The notes under the pieces are model-generated. The model did no database searches. It saw only the letters and a list, made by a program, of their open reading frames with translations, and was not told the origin of the DNA. Of a DNA stretch of 64,000 nt, positions 8,736-18,174 are shown in pieces. A program made the translations under genes and the position numbers. Location of the stretch: positions 1,059,001 to 1,123,000 of the forward strand of contig NZ_JPDS01000001.1 of assembly GCF_000766795.1 (NCBI RefSeq). The letters run 5' to 3'. The stretch is from Polaribacter sp. Hel1_85. Lineage in GTDB: Bacteria > Bacteroidota > Bacteroidia > Flavobacteriales > Flavobacteriaceae. Numbering within the stretch: the stretch's first letter is position 1; each line of letters begins with the position of its first letter.

Positions 8736-9635
8736 TTGGAAACTATCTTATCACTCAAAAATCTCGATAAAAAATACGGACAAGTTCATGCAGTAAACAA
8801 CCTTTCTTTTGATATACAAAAAGGAAATGTTTACGGAATTTTAGGTCCAAATGGAAGTGGAAAATCTACCACTTTAGGTATTATTTTAAATGTTGTTAAT
8901 AGAACTTCAGGTCAATTTTCTTGGTTTAATGGAAAATTATCTACTCATGAAGCCTTAAAAAAAGTAGGTGCAATTATAGAGCGACCAAATTTTTATCCTT
9001 ACATGACTGCAACTCAAAATTTAGCTTTGATTTGTAAAATAAAAGGAATATCCACAGAAAAAATTAACGAGAAACTAACAACAGTAAATCTTTTTGAGAG
9101 AAGAGATAGTAAATTTAGAACGTTTTCTTTAGGAATGAAACAACGTTTAGCAATTGCTTCTGCCCTATTAAACGACCCTGAAATTTTAATTTTAGATGAA
9201 CCTACAAATGGTTTAGATCCTCAAGGGATTCATGAAATTCGTCAAATTATACAAAGTATTGCTGCAAATGGAACTACAATTTTATTAGCATCTCACCTTT
9301 TAGATGAAGTAGAAAAAGTATGTTCACATGTTGTTGTTATAAGAAAAGGAGTAAAATTATATAGTGGTCGTGTAGATGAAATGACAGCTTCTAATGGTTT
9401 ATTTGAACTAAAAGTTGCGTCTAATGAAGATAAATTATTATCCGTTTTAGAAGAACATCCTGCAATTGGTAAAGTACATAAAGATCACGAAACGATTATT
9501 GCTACTTTAAACAGTGCTATTTCTGCAACAGAAATCAATGAATTTCTGTTCAATAAAGGAATTATTTTATCTCACTTAGTAAAACGTAAACCTAGTTTAG
9601 AACAACAATTCTTAGATTTAACAAACAACAACTAA
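8736..9635 (+). CDS. ABC-2 type transporter ATP-binding protein
   Basis: 299 aa ATPase: Walker A GPNGSGKST (37-45), signature FSLGMKQRL (about 130-138), Walker B ILILDEPTNG (about 151-160) and the switch His in LLASHLLDEVEK. The C-terminal 80 residues form the extra domain common in BcrA/YxlF-type ATPases. It should pair with the permease encoded 61 bp downstream. The start is TTG at 8736. It was compared with the gliding ATPase GldA, which has the same size, but the motifs and the single 6-TM partner favour a BcrA-like exporter. Substrate unknown. Confidence 0.87.
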   Translation: METILSLKNLDKKYGQVHAVNNLSFDIQKGNVYGILGPNGSGKSTTLGIILNVVNRTSGQFSWFNGKLSTHEALKKVGAIIERPNFYPYMTATQNLALICKIKGISTEKINEKLTTVNLFERRDSKFRTFSLGMKQRLAIASALLNDPEILILDEPTNGLDPQGIHEIRQIIQSIAANGTTILLASHLLDEVEKVCSHVVVIRKGVKLYSGRVDEMTASNGLFELKVASNEDKLLSVLEEHPAIGKVHKDHETIIATLNSAISATEINEFLFNKGIILSHLVKRKPSLEQQFLDLTNNN

Positions 9636-9643
9636 TCATTAGA

Positions 9644-9669
9644 GTGTCAATTCGAGCGCAGTCGAGAAT
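9644..9669 (+). repeat. Fragment of a dispersed flavobacterial repeat
   Basis: The stretch contains TTCGAGCGCAGTCGAGAA, a sequence that recurs in intergenic regions of many flavobacteria. Here it sits between the two ABC genes and is short, probably a remnant. Recognised from general knowledge of such genomes; copy number here cannot be counted from one window. Confidence 0.5.
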
Positions 9670-9696
9670 AAATTCAAATTAAAAACTTACAACGTC

Positions 9697-10542
9697 ATGT
9701 TAAGACTACTTACTATAGAATTTCATAAATTAAAACACAATACAGCCAGTAAAGTATTATCTCTTATTTACTTTGGATTACTGACTTCTATTGCATTAAT
9801 AGCTGCAATAAAATTTGATATTGGGCCTATAAAATTTCATTTAGCTGAAATGGGAATTTTCAATTTCCCATATATATGGCACTTTAATACATATATGGCT
9901 GCCATTCTAAAATTCTTTTTATTATTGGTTATTGTTTCCATGATGGCAAATGAATACAGTTACAAAACTTTAAAGCAAAATTTAATTGACGGTTTAAGTA
10001 AAAAAGAATTTATACTATCAAAATTTTATACTGTAATTGCTTTTGCTTTCATTTCTACTTTATTTGTTTTTGTAGTTTCTTTAATTTTAGGACTTGTTTA
10101 TTCAGATTATAATGAGTTTACTATTATTGTTTCTGATTTAAAATATTTAGTTGCTTTCTTCATTAAATTAGTTGGTTTCTTTTCCATGGGATTATTCTTT
10201 GGAATTTTAGTTAAACGCTCTGCTTTTGCTGTTGGTGCTATGGTTGTTTGGTTTATAGCCGAAAGTATGTTTAAAGGATACCTTTTTTGGACCTTTAAAT
10301 CTGCTACGAATACAACAGAATCTGTAGATTCTATTATGCAATTTCTGCCTTTTGAAGCAATGGCAAACTTAATAAAAGAACCTTTTTCTAGATTAGGTGC
10401 CGTTAGATCTGTAGCAAATCAGATTGGTGAAAACTTCACTAAAAGTTATGATGTAGATTTTTCTTCAATACTTATTGTTACAGTTTGGACTTTTATCTTT
10501 ATTTATTTGTCTTACGCACTGTTAAAAAAGAGAGATTTATAA
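9697..10542 (+). CDS. ABC-2 type transporter permease
   Basis: 281 aa integral membrane protein with about six hydrophobic segments (near residues 20-38, 70-90, 108-134, 150-172, 178-198 and 255-275). It carries an early MLRLLTIEFHKLKHN cytoplasmic start and the MANEYSYKTLKQNLIDGLSKKEFI loop typical of ABC-2 permeases. It pairs with the ATPase immediately upstream. The substrate is not known. Confidence 0.82.
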   Translation: MLRLLTIEFHKLKHNTASKVLSLIYFGLLTSIALIAAIKFDIGPIKFHLAEMGIFNFPYIWHFNTYMAAILKFFLLLVIVSMMANEYSYKTLKQNLIDGLSKKEFILSKFYTVIAFAFISTLFVFVVSLILGLVYSDYNEFTIIVSDLKYLVAFFIKLVGFFSMGLFFGILVKRSAFAVGAMVVWFIAESMFKGYLFWTFKSATNTTESVDSIMQFLPFEAMANLIKEPFSRLGAVRSVANQIGENFTKSYDVDFSSILIVTVWTFIFIYLSYALLKKRDL

Positions 10543-10556
10543 TACTTTTTAAATAT

Positions 10557-10589
10557 ATTTGGTGTTATAGAATAGAAATAACACCAAAT
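10557..10589 (+). promoter_or_regulatory. Perfect 12-bp inverted repeat that includes the start codon of the next gene
   Basis: ATTTGGTGTTAT (10557-10568) and ATAACACCAAAT (10578-10589) are exact reverse complements with a 9-base loop. The last two bases are the AT of the ATG at 10588. A TAnnTTTG box (TATATTTG, 10554-10561) overlaps the left arm. No T tract follows, so it is not a simple terminator. Confidence 0.55.
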
Positions 10590-13473
10590 GAAGAAATTAA
10601 CATCTTTTTTAATCTTATTTATTACTTTTTTTACTTTAAATACATTCTCTCAAAAAGAAGCTAATTTTTGGTATTTTGGTTTTAACGCAGGTTTAGATTT
10701 CACCGACTGCAACCCTATCGCATTAAATGATGGTCAGTTAAATACTTATGAAGGGTGTTCTACTATTTCTAACTCAAGTGGTGATTTATTATTTTATTCT
10801 GATGGAACTACTGTTTGGGACAAAAATCATGCTATTATGCCTGGAGGAACAGATTTAAATGGAGATTCATCAAGTGCACAATCTGCTTTATTTGTACCAA
10901 ATCCTGAAAACTCAAATATTTATTATTTATTTGTTGTAAGTAACTTTGAAAACCCTGGCTTTTACTATTATACAATAGACCTCTCTCAAAATGGAGGTTT
11001 TGGAAGTGTTGTTAATGGACCTGTAGATTTAAATAATGGTGAACGATTTAATTGGACTGAAAGAGTCACAGCAATACAATCTGACAAGAGCAATGAGTTT
11101 TGGATAATTTCTGCAAGTAAGACTAAAATATATGCTTACAAGATAACTAAAAGTGGAGTAGAAACAACCCCTATAATATCTTCTCTTATTGGTTTTACAG
11201 AGTATAGAGGAAGTTTAAAAGTATCTCCTGATGGCTCTAAACTTGTTCTTACTTGTCAAGAAACTGATTGCTTACTTTTTGATTTTGATACTTCAACTGG
11301 TTTTGCTTCTAATAGACAATTATTAAACATTAATATAGGTAGTTATGGTGCAGAATTTTCTCAAACAGGTAATCGTTTGTATGTTTCTACTGGTTTTCAT
11401 AATCAAAGTGCTAATTCAATTAGAACAGATTCCTATATTTATCAATATGATTTAACAAAAAATACAATTACAGACATTAACAGTTCAAGATCTACAATAA
11501 ACATATGGAATGGTTATAGAGGAGCTTTACAACTAGGTCCAGATGCTAGAATTTACTATGCAAAAAGTGGAGAAAATTCTTTAGGTGTAATTAATAACCC
11601 TGAAGAACTAGGAAGTAGTGTAAATTACGTTCATAATGGAATATCATTAGGACCTAGAGTTTCTTCTGAAGGTTTACCTCCATTTATTCAATCTTTTTTT
11701 AAAGCAGCTTTAACAGATATTGATACAGGTATAAAAATTTCTGGCGAATTATTAGTATGTTTAGGAGAAACTAAAAATTTAGGGATAAATAATATCTTAG
11801 ATTTTGATGATACAGCTGATACTTCAAAAACAATAACATATACTTGGTATAAAGATGATGTACTTTTAACAGGTGAAAACAATAGTATTATTACACTCGG
11901 AACAACTTCAACAAATACAGATGGTATTTACACATTAAAGACTACTTATTTTAATAATTGTGGTAGAGAAAGATTTTTAGAAGCAGTTGCTGATGTTAAG
12001 TTTGCTCCTAAACCAAACATAAACACAATTGACATTTATGAACAATGTGATTTTGATTCAAATCCAAATGATTTTATTACAAACTTTAACTTAACTACAA
12101 AAGAAGAAGAATTATATACAGAAACTGATGATGTAACTATTGAGTTTTTCGAAATTACTGACACTACTTTTTCTTCACCAGTTACTAAAGAAAACTACAT
12201 AAATACAACTGCTACAACTATTGCAAACGGAAACCATTTATTAATTGTAAAAATAACCAACAATGACTCCAATTGTTATCAAACAAAAGAAATTGAATTA
12301 AAAGTAAACCCTTCAGGAATATCTTCTTACGAAGACATTTATGCGAGTGAACTAGATAGTAATGCTAATATATCAAATAGTTATAGTAGTTTAGGTTCTG
12401 GAAATTCATTTTATGATTTTGATGCTAAAACCGATGATATCATTTCTAAATCTAGTGGAGCCTTAACATTAACCACACATAATTTCAATTACTATAAAAC
12501 AAAAGAAGATGCTGGTTTACAAAACAACGAAATTATTGCTCCTTTTGAAGACCATCTATTTAATGATGGAGATGATATTTTTGTAAGAATATCTTTAGTA
12601 GATACAAACTCATGTGAAAGTATAGGACAATTTAAAATAAACATATTAGAACTTCCTATTCCACAAGGCAATACAAATGAAGAAATTTTATGTATAAATA
12701 ATCCGATAGACAATCCACAATTAAAATCATTAAATTTAGATGCTTCTACAAGTAACACAACAGATACTTATAAATGGTATTTAGATGACCAATTAATCTC
12801 CGGAGAAACAAATGCTACAATAGACGCTAACAAAACCGGAACATATAAAGTTGAAGCATATAGAGAATATGAAAATGACCCAGCAATAACTACTGACAAT
12901 ATTATTAATTTCGGGTATAATTCATTCACTGTAAAGGAATCTAATATCTCAGTAATTGAATCTATAGAATTTGTAGATGATCAAGATAGTTTAGACGAAA
13001 ATACATTAACAGTTAATGTTTCTGGTATTGGTAATTATGAATTTGCACTAAATTCTGATATTATTACAGAATTTAAAAAAGGAGATGATAATTTAAGCTA
13101 CACATTTACAAATGTACCTGCTGGATTAAATAAAGTTTATATTAGAGATATTAACGAATGTGGTGTTATAAACTCTAATGAAGTATCATTAATCTATTTT
13201 CAAAGACACTTTACACCTAATGGAGATGGAAATCTTGATACTTGGAATGTTTTAGGAACGAACAATGCATTCTATCAAGAAATTAATTTAAAAATATTTA
13301 ATAGATATGGTAAATTATTAAAAATAATAGATCAAAAAACGCAAAATGGTTGGAACGGTATTTCTGATGGAAAATTATTACCATCTAACGATTATTGGTA
13401 CAATGCTGTTTTAATTGATATCAATGGAGATATTAGAACTAAAAATGGGCATTTTTCATTAATAAGAAAATAA
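10588..13473 (+). CDS. T9SS type B sorting-domain surface protein (961 aa)
   Basis: Starts with a signal peptide (about residues 1-21, ending NTFSQ). Residues about 22-375 look like a beta-propeller-type domain (blocks such as EANFWYFGFNAGLDF, SDGTTVWDKNHAIMPGG and SSAQSALFVPNPENSNIYY) shared with the next gene. Ig-like or PKD-like segments follow (about 390-860). The C-terminus (about 875-961) has the type B sorting domain, beginning FTPNGDGNLDTW and containing KIFNRYGKLL and NDYWYNA. T9SS type B (gliding-motility-associated C-terminal) proteins are secreted and surface-attached in flavobacteria. The ligand or substrate is unknown. It is nine bases from the larger paralogue downstream, so co-expression is likely. 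Confidence 0.88.
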   Translation: MKKLTSFLILFITFFTLNTFSQKEANFWYFGFNAGLDFTDCNPIALNDGQLNTYEGCSTISNSSGDLLFYSDGTTVWDKNHAIMPGGTDLNGDSSSAQSALFVPNPENSNIYYLFVVSNFENPGFYYYTIDLSQNGGFGSVVNGPVDLNNGERFNWTERVTAIQSDKSNEFWIISASKTKIYAYKITKSGVETTPIISSLIGFTEYRGSLKVSPDGSKLVLTCQETDCLLFDFDTSTGFASNRQLLNINIGSYGAEFSQTGNRLYVSTGFHNQSANSIRTDSYIYQYDLTKNTITDINSSRSTINIWNGYRGALQLGPDARIYYAKSGENSLGVINNPEELGSSVNYVHNGISLGPRVSSEGLPPFIQSFFKAALTDIDTGIKISGELLVCLGETKNLGINNILDFDDTADTSKTITYTWYKDDVLLTGENNSIITLGTTSTNTDGIYTLKTTYFNNCGRERFLEAVADVKFAPKPNINTIDIYEQCDFDSNPNDFITNFNLTTKEEELYTETDDVTIEFFEITDTTFSSPVTKENYINTTATTIANGNHLLIVKITNNDSNCYQTKEIELKVNPSGISSYEDIYASELDSNANISNSYSSLGSGNSFYDFDAKTDDIISKSSGALTLTTHNFNYYKTKEDAGLQNNEIIAPFEDHLFNDGDDIFVRISLVDTNSCESIGQFKINILELPIPQGNTNEEILCINNPIDNPQLKSLNLDASTSNTTDTYKWYLDDQLISGETNATIDANKTGTYKVEAYREYENDPAITTDNIINFGYNSFTVKESNISVIESIEFVDDQDSLDENTLTVNVSGIGNYEFALNSDIITEFKKGDDNLSYTFTNVPAGLNKVYIRDINECGVINSNEVSLIYFQRHFTPNGDGNLDTWNVLGTNNAFYQEINLKIFNRYGKLLKIIDQKTQNGWNGISDGKLLPSNDYWYNAVLIDINGDIRTKNGHFSLIRK

Positions 13474-13482
13474 ATATGTAAT

Positions 13483-16400
13483 ATGAAAAAACAATTAAAA
13501 TTCTTACTGAATTTAACTATTCTATTTTTTAACATAATTACGTATAGTCAAAAAGAGGCTAACTTTTGGTATTTTGGTAGAAATGCTGCGCTAGATTTTA
13601 ATTCTGGTGTTCCCCTCCCTGTTACAGGGAGTCAATTAAACACTACAGAAGGTTGTTCCTCATTTTCAGATTCTGATGGTAACTTATTATTTTATGTTGG
13701 AGCACCTGACAGCAATTCTAGGTCGCTAACTGTCTGGGATAAAAACAACAATCCAATGCCAAACGGTGTGGGATTACAAGGAGATTCTTCTAGTGCCCAA
13801 TCTGCACTAACTGTACCTGCTCCAGGTAGACCAAACGTTTATTATTTATTTACGGTAGGAACATTAGCAACAGGTGTAGGTGGAGGAACTGCTGGTTTTT
13901 TCCTCTATGAAATAGACATGAACTTAAATGGTGGTTTAGGAGATATAAATACTACAATTGGAGATTCTACTGGAGCTATAAACATTTCAGATGGTAAAGA
14001 TAATAATTGGACCGAAAAAGTAACTGCTGTACGAGCTGAAGAGTGTGATGCCTATTGGGTAATTTCCTTATCTGAAGAAACAAGTTCTAACGGTAGTAAT
14101 GAATTTTATGCTTATAAAGTTAACGCTGCAGGTGTAGACACTGCCAACCCTGTAATAAGTCAAATAAATACATTTAGAACTGATGATGTAAGAGGATATT
14201 TAAAAGTCTCTCCTGATGGAACAAAATTAGTAGCTGCTAATATGAGCAACGGAACTTTTCTTTTTGATTTTGATGACAATACAGGAATCGTTACTAATTA
14301 TAATAATTCAAGTTCTTTAAATCAATTAAATTTAAATGGAAATGGATATGGTGTAGAATTTTCTACTTCAAGTAAAAGATTATATATTTCTACAGGAAAC
14401 TCAAGCGCAACACAAGAAAATTTATTCCAATTTAATTTAAACCTCCCTACTATTGCAGAAATTAATAACTCAAGGTTTAATGTACATAGTTATTTTAATA
14501 GTAGAGGAGCATTACAATTAGGACCTAATGGTAAAATTTATTGGTCTAGTAATAACTCTAATAATATTAGTGTAATTAACAACCCTAACGAATTAGAAGC
14601 TGCCGTTAATTACTCGCATCAATCAGTAAATCTTGGAACAGGTGTTACTGCAAGTCAGGGTTTACCTCCTTTTATTTCTTCTTTATTATTGCCTATTGAA
14701 ATTTCAGATTCAGATAATAATCAAGTAATTAATAACCAAGACTTAAAGTTTTGTATTGGCGATAACAAGACTTTAATATCAGAAACAGTTACTGGAAGTA
14801 ATATAACATATGAATGGTTTTTTAATGATGGAACAACACCTATAGCAACTACACCAAACTTAACACTTAATAACTTATCAAAAGTTGATAGTGGAAAATA
14901 TTCACTTACAATAAATTTAACTGATGATTGTGGTAATGTAACTCAATATAATGGAACTTTTAATATAGAAATTTTTGAAGCTGCAAGAGCAAAAGGCACA
15001 CCAGATCCAATTAATTTTTGTGACACAGATGCATCTTCACCAAATATTTTTGATTTAGCAACACTAAAAAATACTGAAATTTTAGACGGATTAGATCCAA
15101 CAATTTTTGATGTTTTATATTTTGATACATTAGATAAAGCAAACGATAATACTGTTGGTACAGATTTACCAAATAACTATGAAGTTAATACTGTCAGCTC
15201 TCAAATTATTTATGCACGTGTTCATAACAGTAATGCACCTAATGCTTGTTTTGCTATTACAAGCTTCGAACTAGAAATAACGAGTGAACCAGAACCTATT
15301 CAACCAACAGCTTATAGACTTTGTGATGATATTGCAAGTGGCTCAGATATAGATGGAATTACAAACAACTTTGATTTAAGTTCTAAAGACCTAGAAATTT
15401 TAGGAACTTCATTAAGCCCTACACAATATACTGTTTCTTATCATACATCTCTTGTAGATGCCCAAACAAGTAGCTCAACAAATCCTATTGATAAAAATGC
15501 AGATTATCAAGTTACAAATTCACAAAGAATATTTGTACGTGTAGAAAATATTGATAATACCAATTGTAATGCTGTTTCTAATGATACTACTGGAAGCTCA
15601 TTTATGTCATTTGAATTAATTGTAGACCCTTTGCCAGTTATAAAAACTCCAAATCCCGCACAAATTAGACAATGTGTTAATACAGCAGATGGAAGATCTA
15701 CTATCAACTTAACAATTGCAAACATCAATATTTCAGATAATATTAATGGTAGTTTTGAATATTATGAAGACCAAACTACAACTCAACAAATATTAAATTT
15801 CACTTCATACCCTGTAGATGCAAATAACAACCCACCTAAGTCAATTTGGGTAAAAACTATTTCTGAATTTGGATGTTCTAGAGTTTCTGAATTAGAATTA
15901 ATTATTGGTACAGCTGCTGATGAAACTTATAACGAAACATTTACAGAATGTGATGATTTCTTAGATATTGATGGTAATAATACAGCTACTAATTCTGATA
16001 CAGATGGAATTACCTGGTTTAATTTAGACAAAAACGCGATTATAGCAAATATAAATACAAATACAAATATTGATGTTTTCTTTTATGAAACTACTCAAGA
16101 TAGAGATGATTCTATAAACGAAATAAATATTTCTAATTACAGAAATAAAAACCTTCCTAATATTAATGGAAACCCTTTTCCTATCTACTATAAATTAGTA
16201 AATAAAATAAATAACGATTGTACAGGTATTGGTGAAATTAACTTACAAGTAAAATCAATTCCTTTAGCAAATATACCAGCAGATATTAATTTGTGTGATG
16301 ATGATTTATCAGGAAGTACTACAGATGGAGAAAACGCAAATATAAATCTTAGAGATCATGTTGATGACATCTTAGGAACAACTCAAACTGAAGTAGATTA

Positions 16401-18120
16401 TATCGTTTCTTTTCACACAACAGCAAATGGAGCAAATACAAATACTGATGTTATTACTAATGACACCAGTTTTACAAATACGGCTCAAAATGGTTTTACT
16501 TTAGGTGATATTAGTGAGCAAACTATTTTTGTGCGTGTACAAGATAGAAATGGAATTCAGCAATGTTTTAACGACCACGTTTCTTTTAAAATAATTGTGA
16601 ATCCTGTTCCTACTATTTCCTCAACTGTAGTTGATTTTGCAGTTTGTGATGTCCCTACTTCTTCTGATAGCGATACTAGAAATCGAATTGCTCAAAATAT
16701 CGATTTAACTTCTAAAGACATCGAAATTTTAGATGGTAAAACAAATCATAGAGTTGCTTATTATGCAACGCAACAAGATGCTGAAAATGGTAACGAAATT
16801 ACAAATCCTACTGATTTTCAAAACATAACGAGTCAAACTGTATTTCCTACAAATTTTAATACAGATGATCCAGGAATTGAAACTATCTTTTTTAAAGTTA
16901 TAGATTTAGGTGGTAATATGTGTGAATCTGTTTTTGCAACTTTTCAGTTATTGATTTATCCAGAACCTAATATTCCAATCAATATTTCTAATTATTCTGA
17001 TTGTGATAATATTTCAGATAGTTTTGCTGATGATGATAATGGTATAAATGGAGATATTTCTCTTAAAAATAAAATACCAGAAATTCTTATCAATTATCAG
17101 CCCGCTGAATTTGCTGATTTCTCGGTAACTTTTTACACTTCTTTAGCTGATGCAGAATCAGGAAACAGTTCTTTAGCAATTGATGAAAATATATTTGAAA
17201 ACAACAACAACAATCAAACAATTTTTGTACGTGTAGAAAACACAAAAAACACGCCAATTATTTGTGTAAATACCCAACTCTCTTTTAATATTAATATTAT
17301 TTCTTTACCCGAATTTACAGTTACTGGAGAAGACCCTAATAATCCTCAAATTCTGTGTTTAAACTACACAACTCCACATATTCTTGAAGTAGAAAATCCT
17401 GCAGCTGGTTATGATTATGAATGGGAAGATAAAAACGGAACTGTATTAGGAACCAATTCCACTTTAACCATTAGTGAAGGTGGAGAGTACACTGTAAAAG
17501 CAACAGATATTACAACTACATGTAACAAAAGTAGAACTATTTATGTTGAAGAATCTGAAAAAGCAACCTTGCTACAAGAAGCTGTCATAATTATTGACGA
17601 ATCTAACAATATTGGGAGTAATGATAATATATCTATTTTTATAGATACTGTTAAAAATCCATTAGGCAAAGGAGATTATCAATTTGCTGTTAGAAATGAT
17701 GATAATGGAGATATGTTTCCTGCAATTGGGTTTCAAGATGAACCACTTTTTGAAAATCTTGAAGGTGGAATTTACACTATTATTGTAAATGATAAAAATG
17801 GTTGTACTCCAGATGAAGAATTGCAAATTTCAGTAATTCAATTTCCTAAATTCTTTACACCAAATGGAGATGGAAAAAATGATACTTGGGTAATTAAAGG
17901 TGCAAACAAAACATTTTATCCTAATAGCAGCATTAATATCTTTAACAGATATGGAAAACTTGTTGCACAATTACCAATTGATAGTCAAGGTTGGGACGGA
18001 AACTATAATGGTAAAATATTACCTTCTGATGATTATTGGTTTAATGTTCAGCTAATTCCTGCTGATATTACAAAACCAACTATTAATAAAAAAGGACATT
18101 TTTCTCTATTAAGGAAATAA
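13483..18120 (+). CDS. Giant T9SS type B sorting-domain surface protein (1545 aa)
   Basis: Paralogue of the preceding gene: signal peptide (about 1-22), then the same propeller-like N-domain (EANFWYFGRNAALDF, DSSSAQSALTVPAPG, about 23-400). The middle (about 410-1430) has a series of roughly 120-residue repeats, each with a LCDD/FCDT/ECDD-type cysteine-acidic motif, a following block such as FDLSSKDLEILG, and a (I/V)FVRV strand. The type B sorting domain runs from FFTPNGDGKNDTW (about 1457) to the end. It is expected to be exported by T9SS and displayed on the surface, perhaps as an adhesin or polymer-binding protein. It ends in a strong terminator at 18121-18155. Confidence 0.88.
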   Translation: MKKQLKFLLNLTILFFNIITYSQKEANFWYFGRNAALDFNSGVPLPVTGSQLNTTEGCSSFSDSDGNLLFYVGAPDSNSRSLTVWDKNNNPMPNGVGLQGDSSSAQSALTVPAPGRPNVYYLFTVGTLATGVGGGTAGFFLYEIDMNLNGGLGDINTTIGDSTGAINISDGKDNNWTEKVTAVRAEECDAYWVISLSEETSSNGSNEFYAYKVNAAGVDTANPVISQINTFRTDDVRGYLKVSPDGTKLVAANMSNGTFLFDFDDNTGIVTNYNNSSSLNQLNLNGNGYGVEFSTSSKRLYISTGNSSATQENLFQFNLNLPTIAEINNSRFNVHSYFNSRGALQLGPNGKIYWSSNNSNNISVINNPNELEAAVNYSHQSVNLGTGVTASQGLPPFISSLLLPIEISDSDNNQVINNQDLKFCIGDNKTLISETVTGSNITYEWFFNDGTTPIATTPNLTLNNLSKVDSGKYSLTINLTDDCGNVTQYNGTFNIEIFEAARAKGTPDPINFCDTDASSPNIFDLATLKNTEILDGLDPTIFDVLYFDTLDKANDNTVGTDLPNNYEVNTVSSQIIYARVHNSNAPNACFAITSFELEITSEPEPIQPTAYRLCDDIASGSDIDGITNNFDLSSKDLEILGTSLSPTQYTVSYHTSLVDAQTSSSTNPIDKNADYQVTNSQRIFVRVENIDNTNCNAVSNDTTGSSFMSFELIVDPLPVIKTPNPAQIRQCVNTADGRSTINLTIANINISDNINGSFEYYEDQTTTQQILNFTSYPVDANNNPPKSIWVKTISEFGCSRVSELELIIGTAADETYNETFTECDDFLDIDGNNTATNSDTDGITWFNLDKNAIIANINTNTNIDVFFYETTQDRDDSINEINISNYRNKNLPNINGNPFPIYYKLVNKINNDCTGIGEINLQVKSIPLANIPADINLCDDDLSGSTTDGENANINLRDHVDDILGTTQTEVDYIVSFHTTANGANTNTDVITNDTSFTNTAQNGFTLGDISEQTIFVRVQDRNGIQQCFNDHVSFKIIVNPVPTISSTVVDFAVCDVPTSSDSDTRNRIAQNIDLTSKDIEILDGKTNHRVAYYATQQDAENGNEITNPTDFQNITSQTVFPTNFNTDDPGIETIFFKVIDLGGNMCESVFATFQLLIYPEPNIPINISNYSDCDNISDSFADDDNGINGDISLKNKIPEILINYQPAEFADFSVTFYTSLADAESGNSSLAIDENIFENNNNNQTIFVRVENTKNTPIICVNTQLSFNINIISLPEFTVTGEDPNNPQILCLNYTTPHILEVENPAAGYDYEWEDKNGTVLGTNSTLTISEGGEYTVKATDITTTCNKSRTIYVEESEKATLLQEAVIIIDESNNIGSNDNISIFIDTVKNPLGKGDYQFAVRNDDNGDMFPAIGFQDEPLFENLEGGIYTIIVNDKNGCTPDEELQISVIQFPKFFTPNGDGKNDTWVIKGANKTFYPNSSINIFNRYGKLVAQLPIDSQGWDGNYNGKILPSDDYWFNVQLIPADITKPTINKKGHFSLLRK

Positions 18121-18155
18121 TAAAAGCCTTTTTGAGTTTTTCAAAAAGGCTTTTA
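18121..18155. terminator. Bidirectional terminator between the giant surface protein and aceA
   Basis: A perfect 13-bp stem, TAAAAGCCTTTTT (18121-18133) / AAAAAGGCTTTTA (18143-18155), with a 9-base loop. It starts directly after the stop codon and serves the convergent aceA too. The same core occurs at 28203-28240. Confidence 0.88.
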
Positions 18156-18174
18156 AAATAAATTCTAGAAATTA

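Noticed and set aside
8736..10542. GldA-type gliding motility ATPase with GldF
   Set aside because: The ATPase is the right size, but the motifs are those of BcrA-like exporters, there is one permease, and no GldG gene follows.
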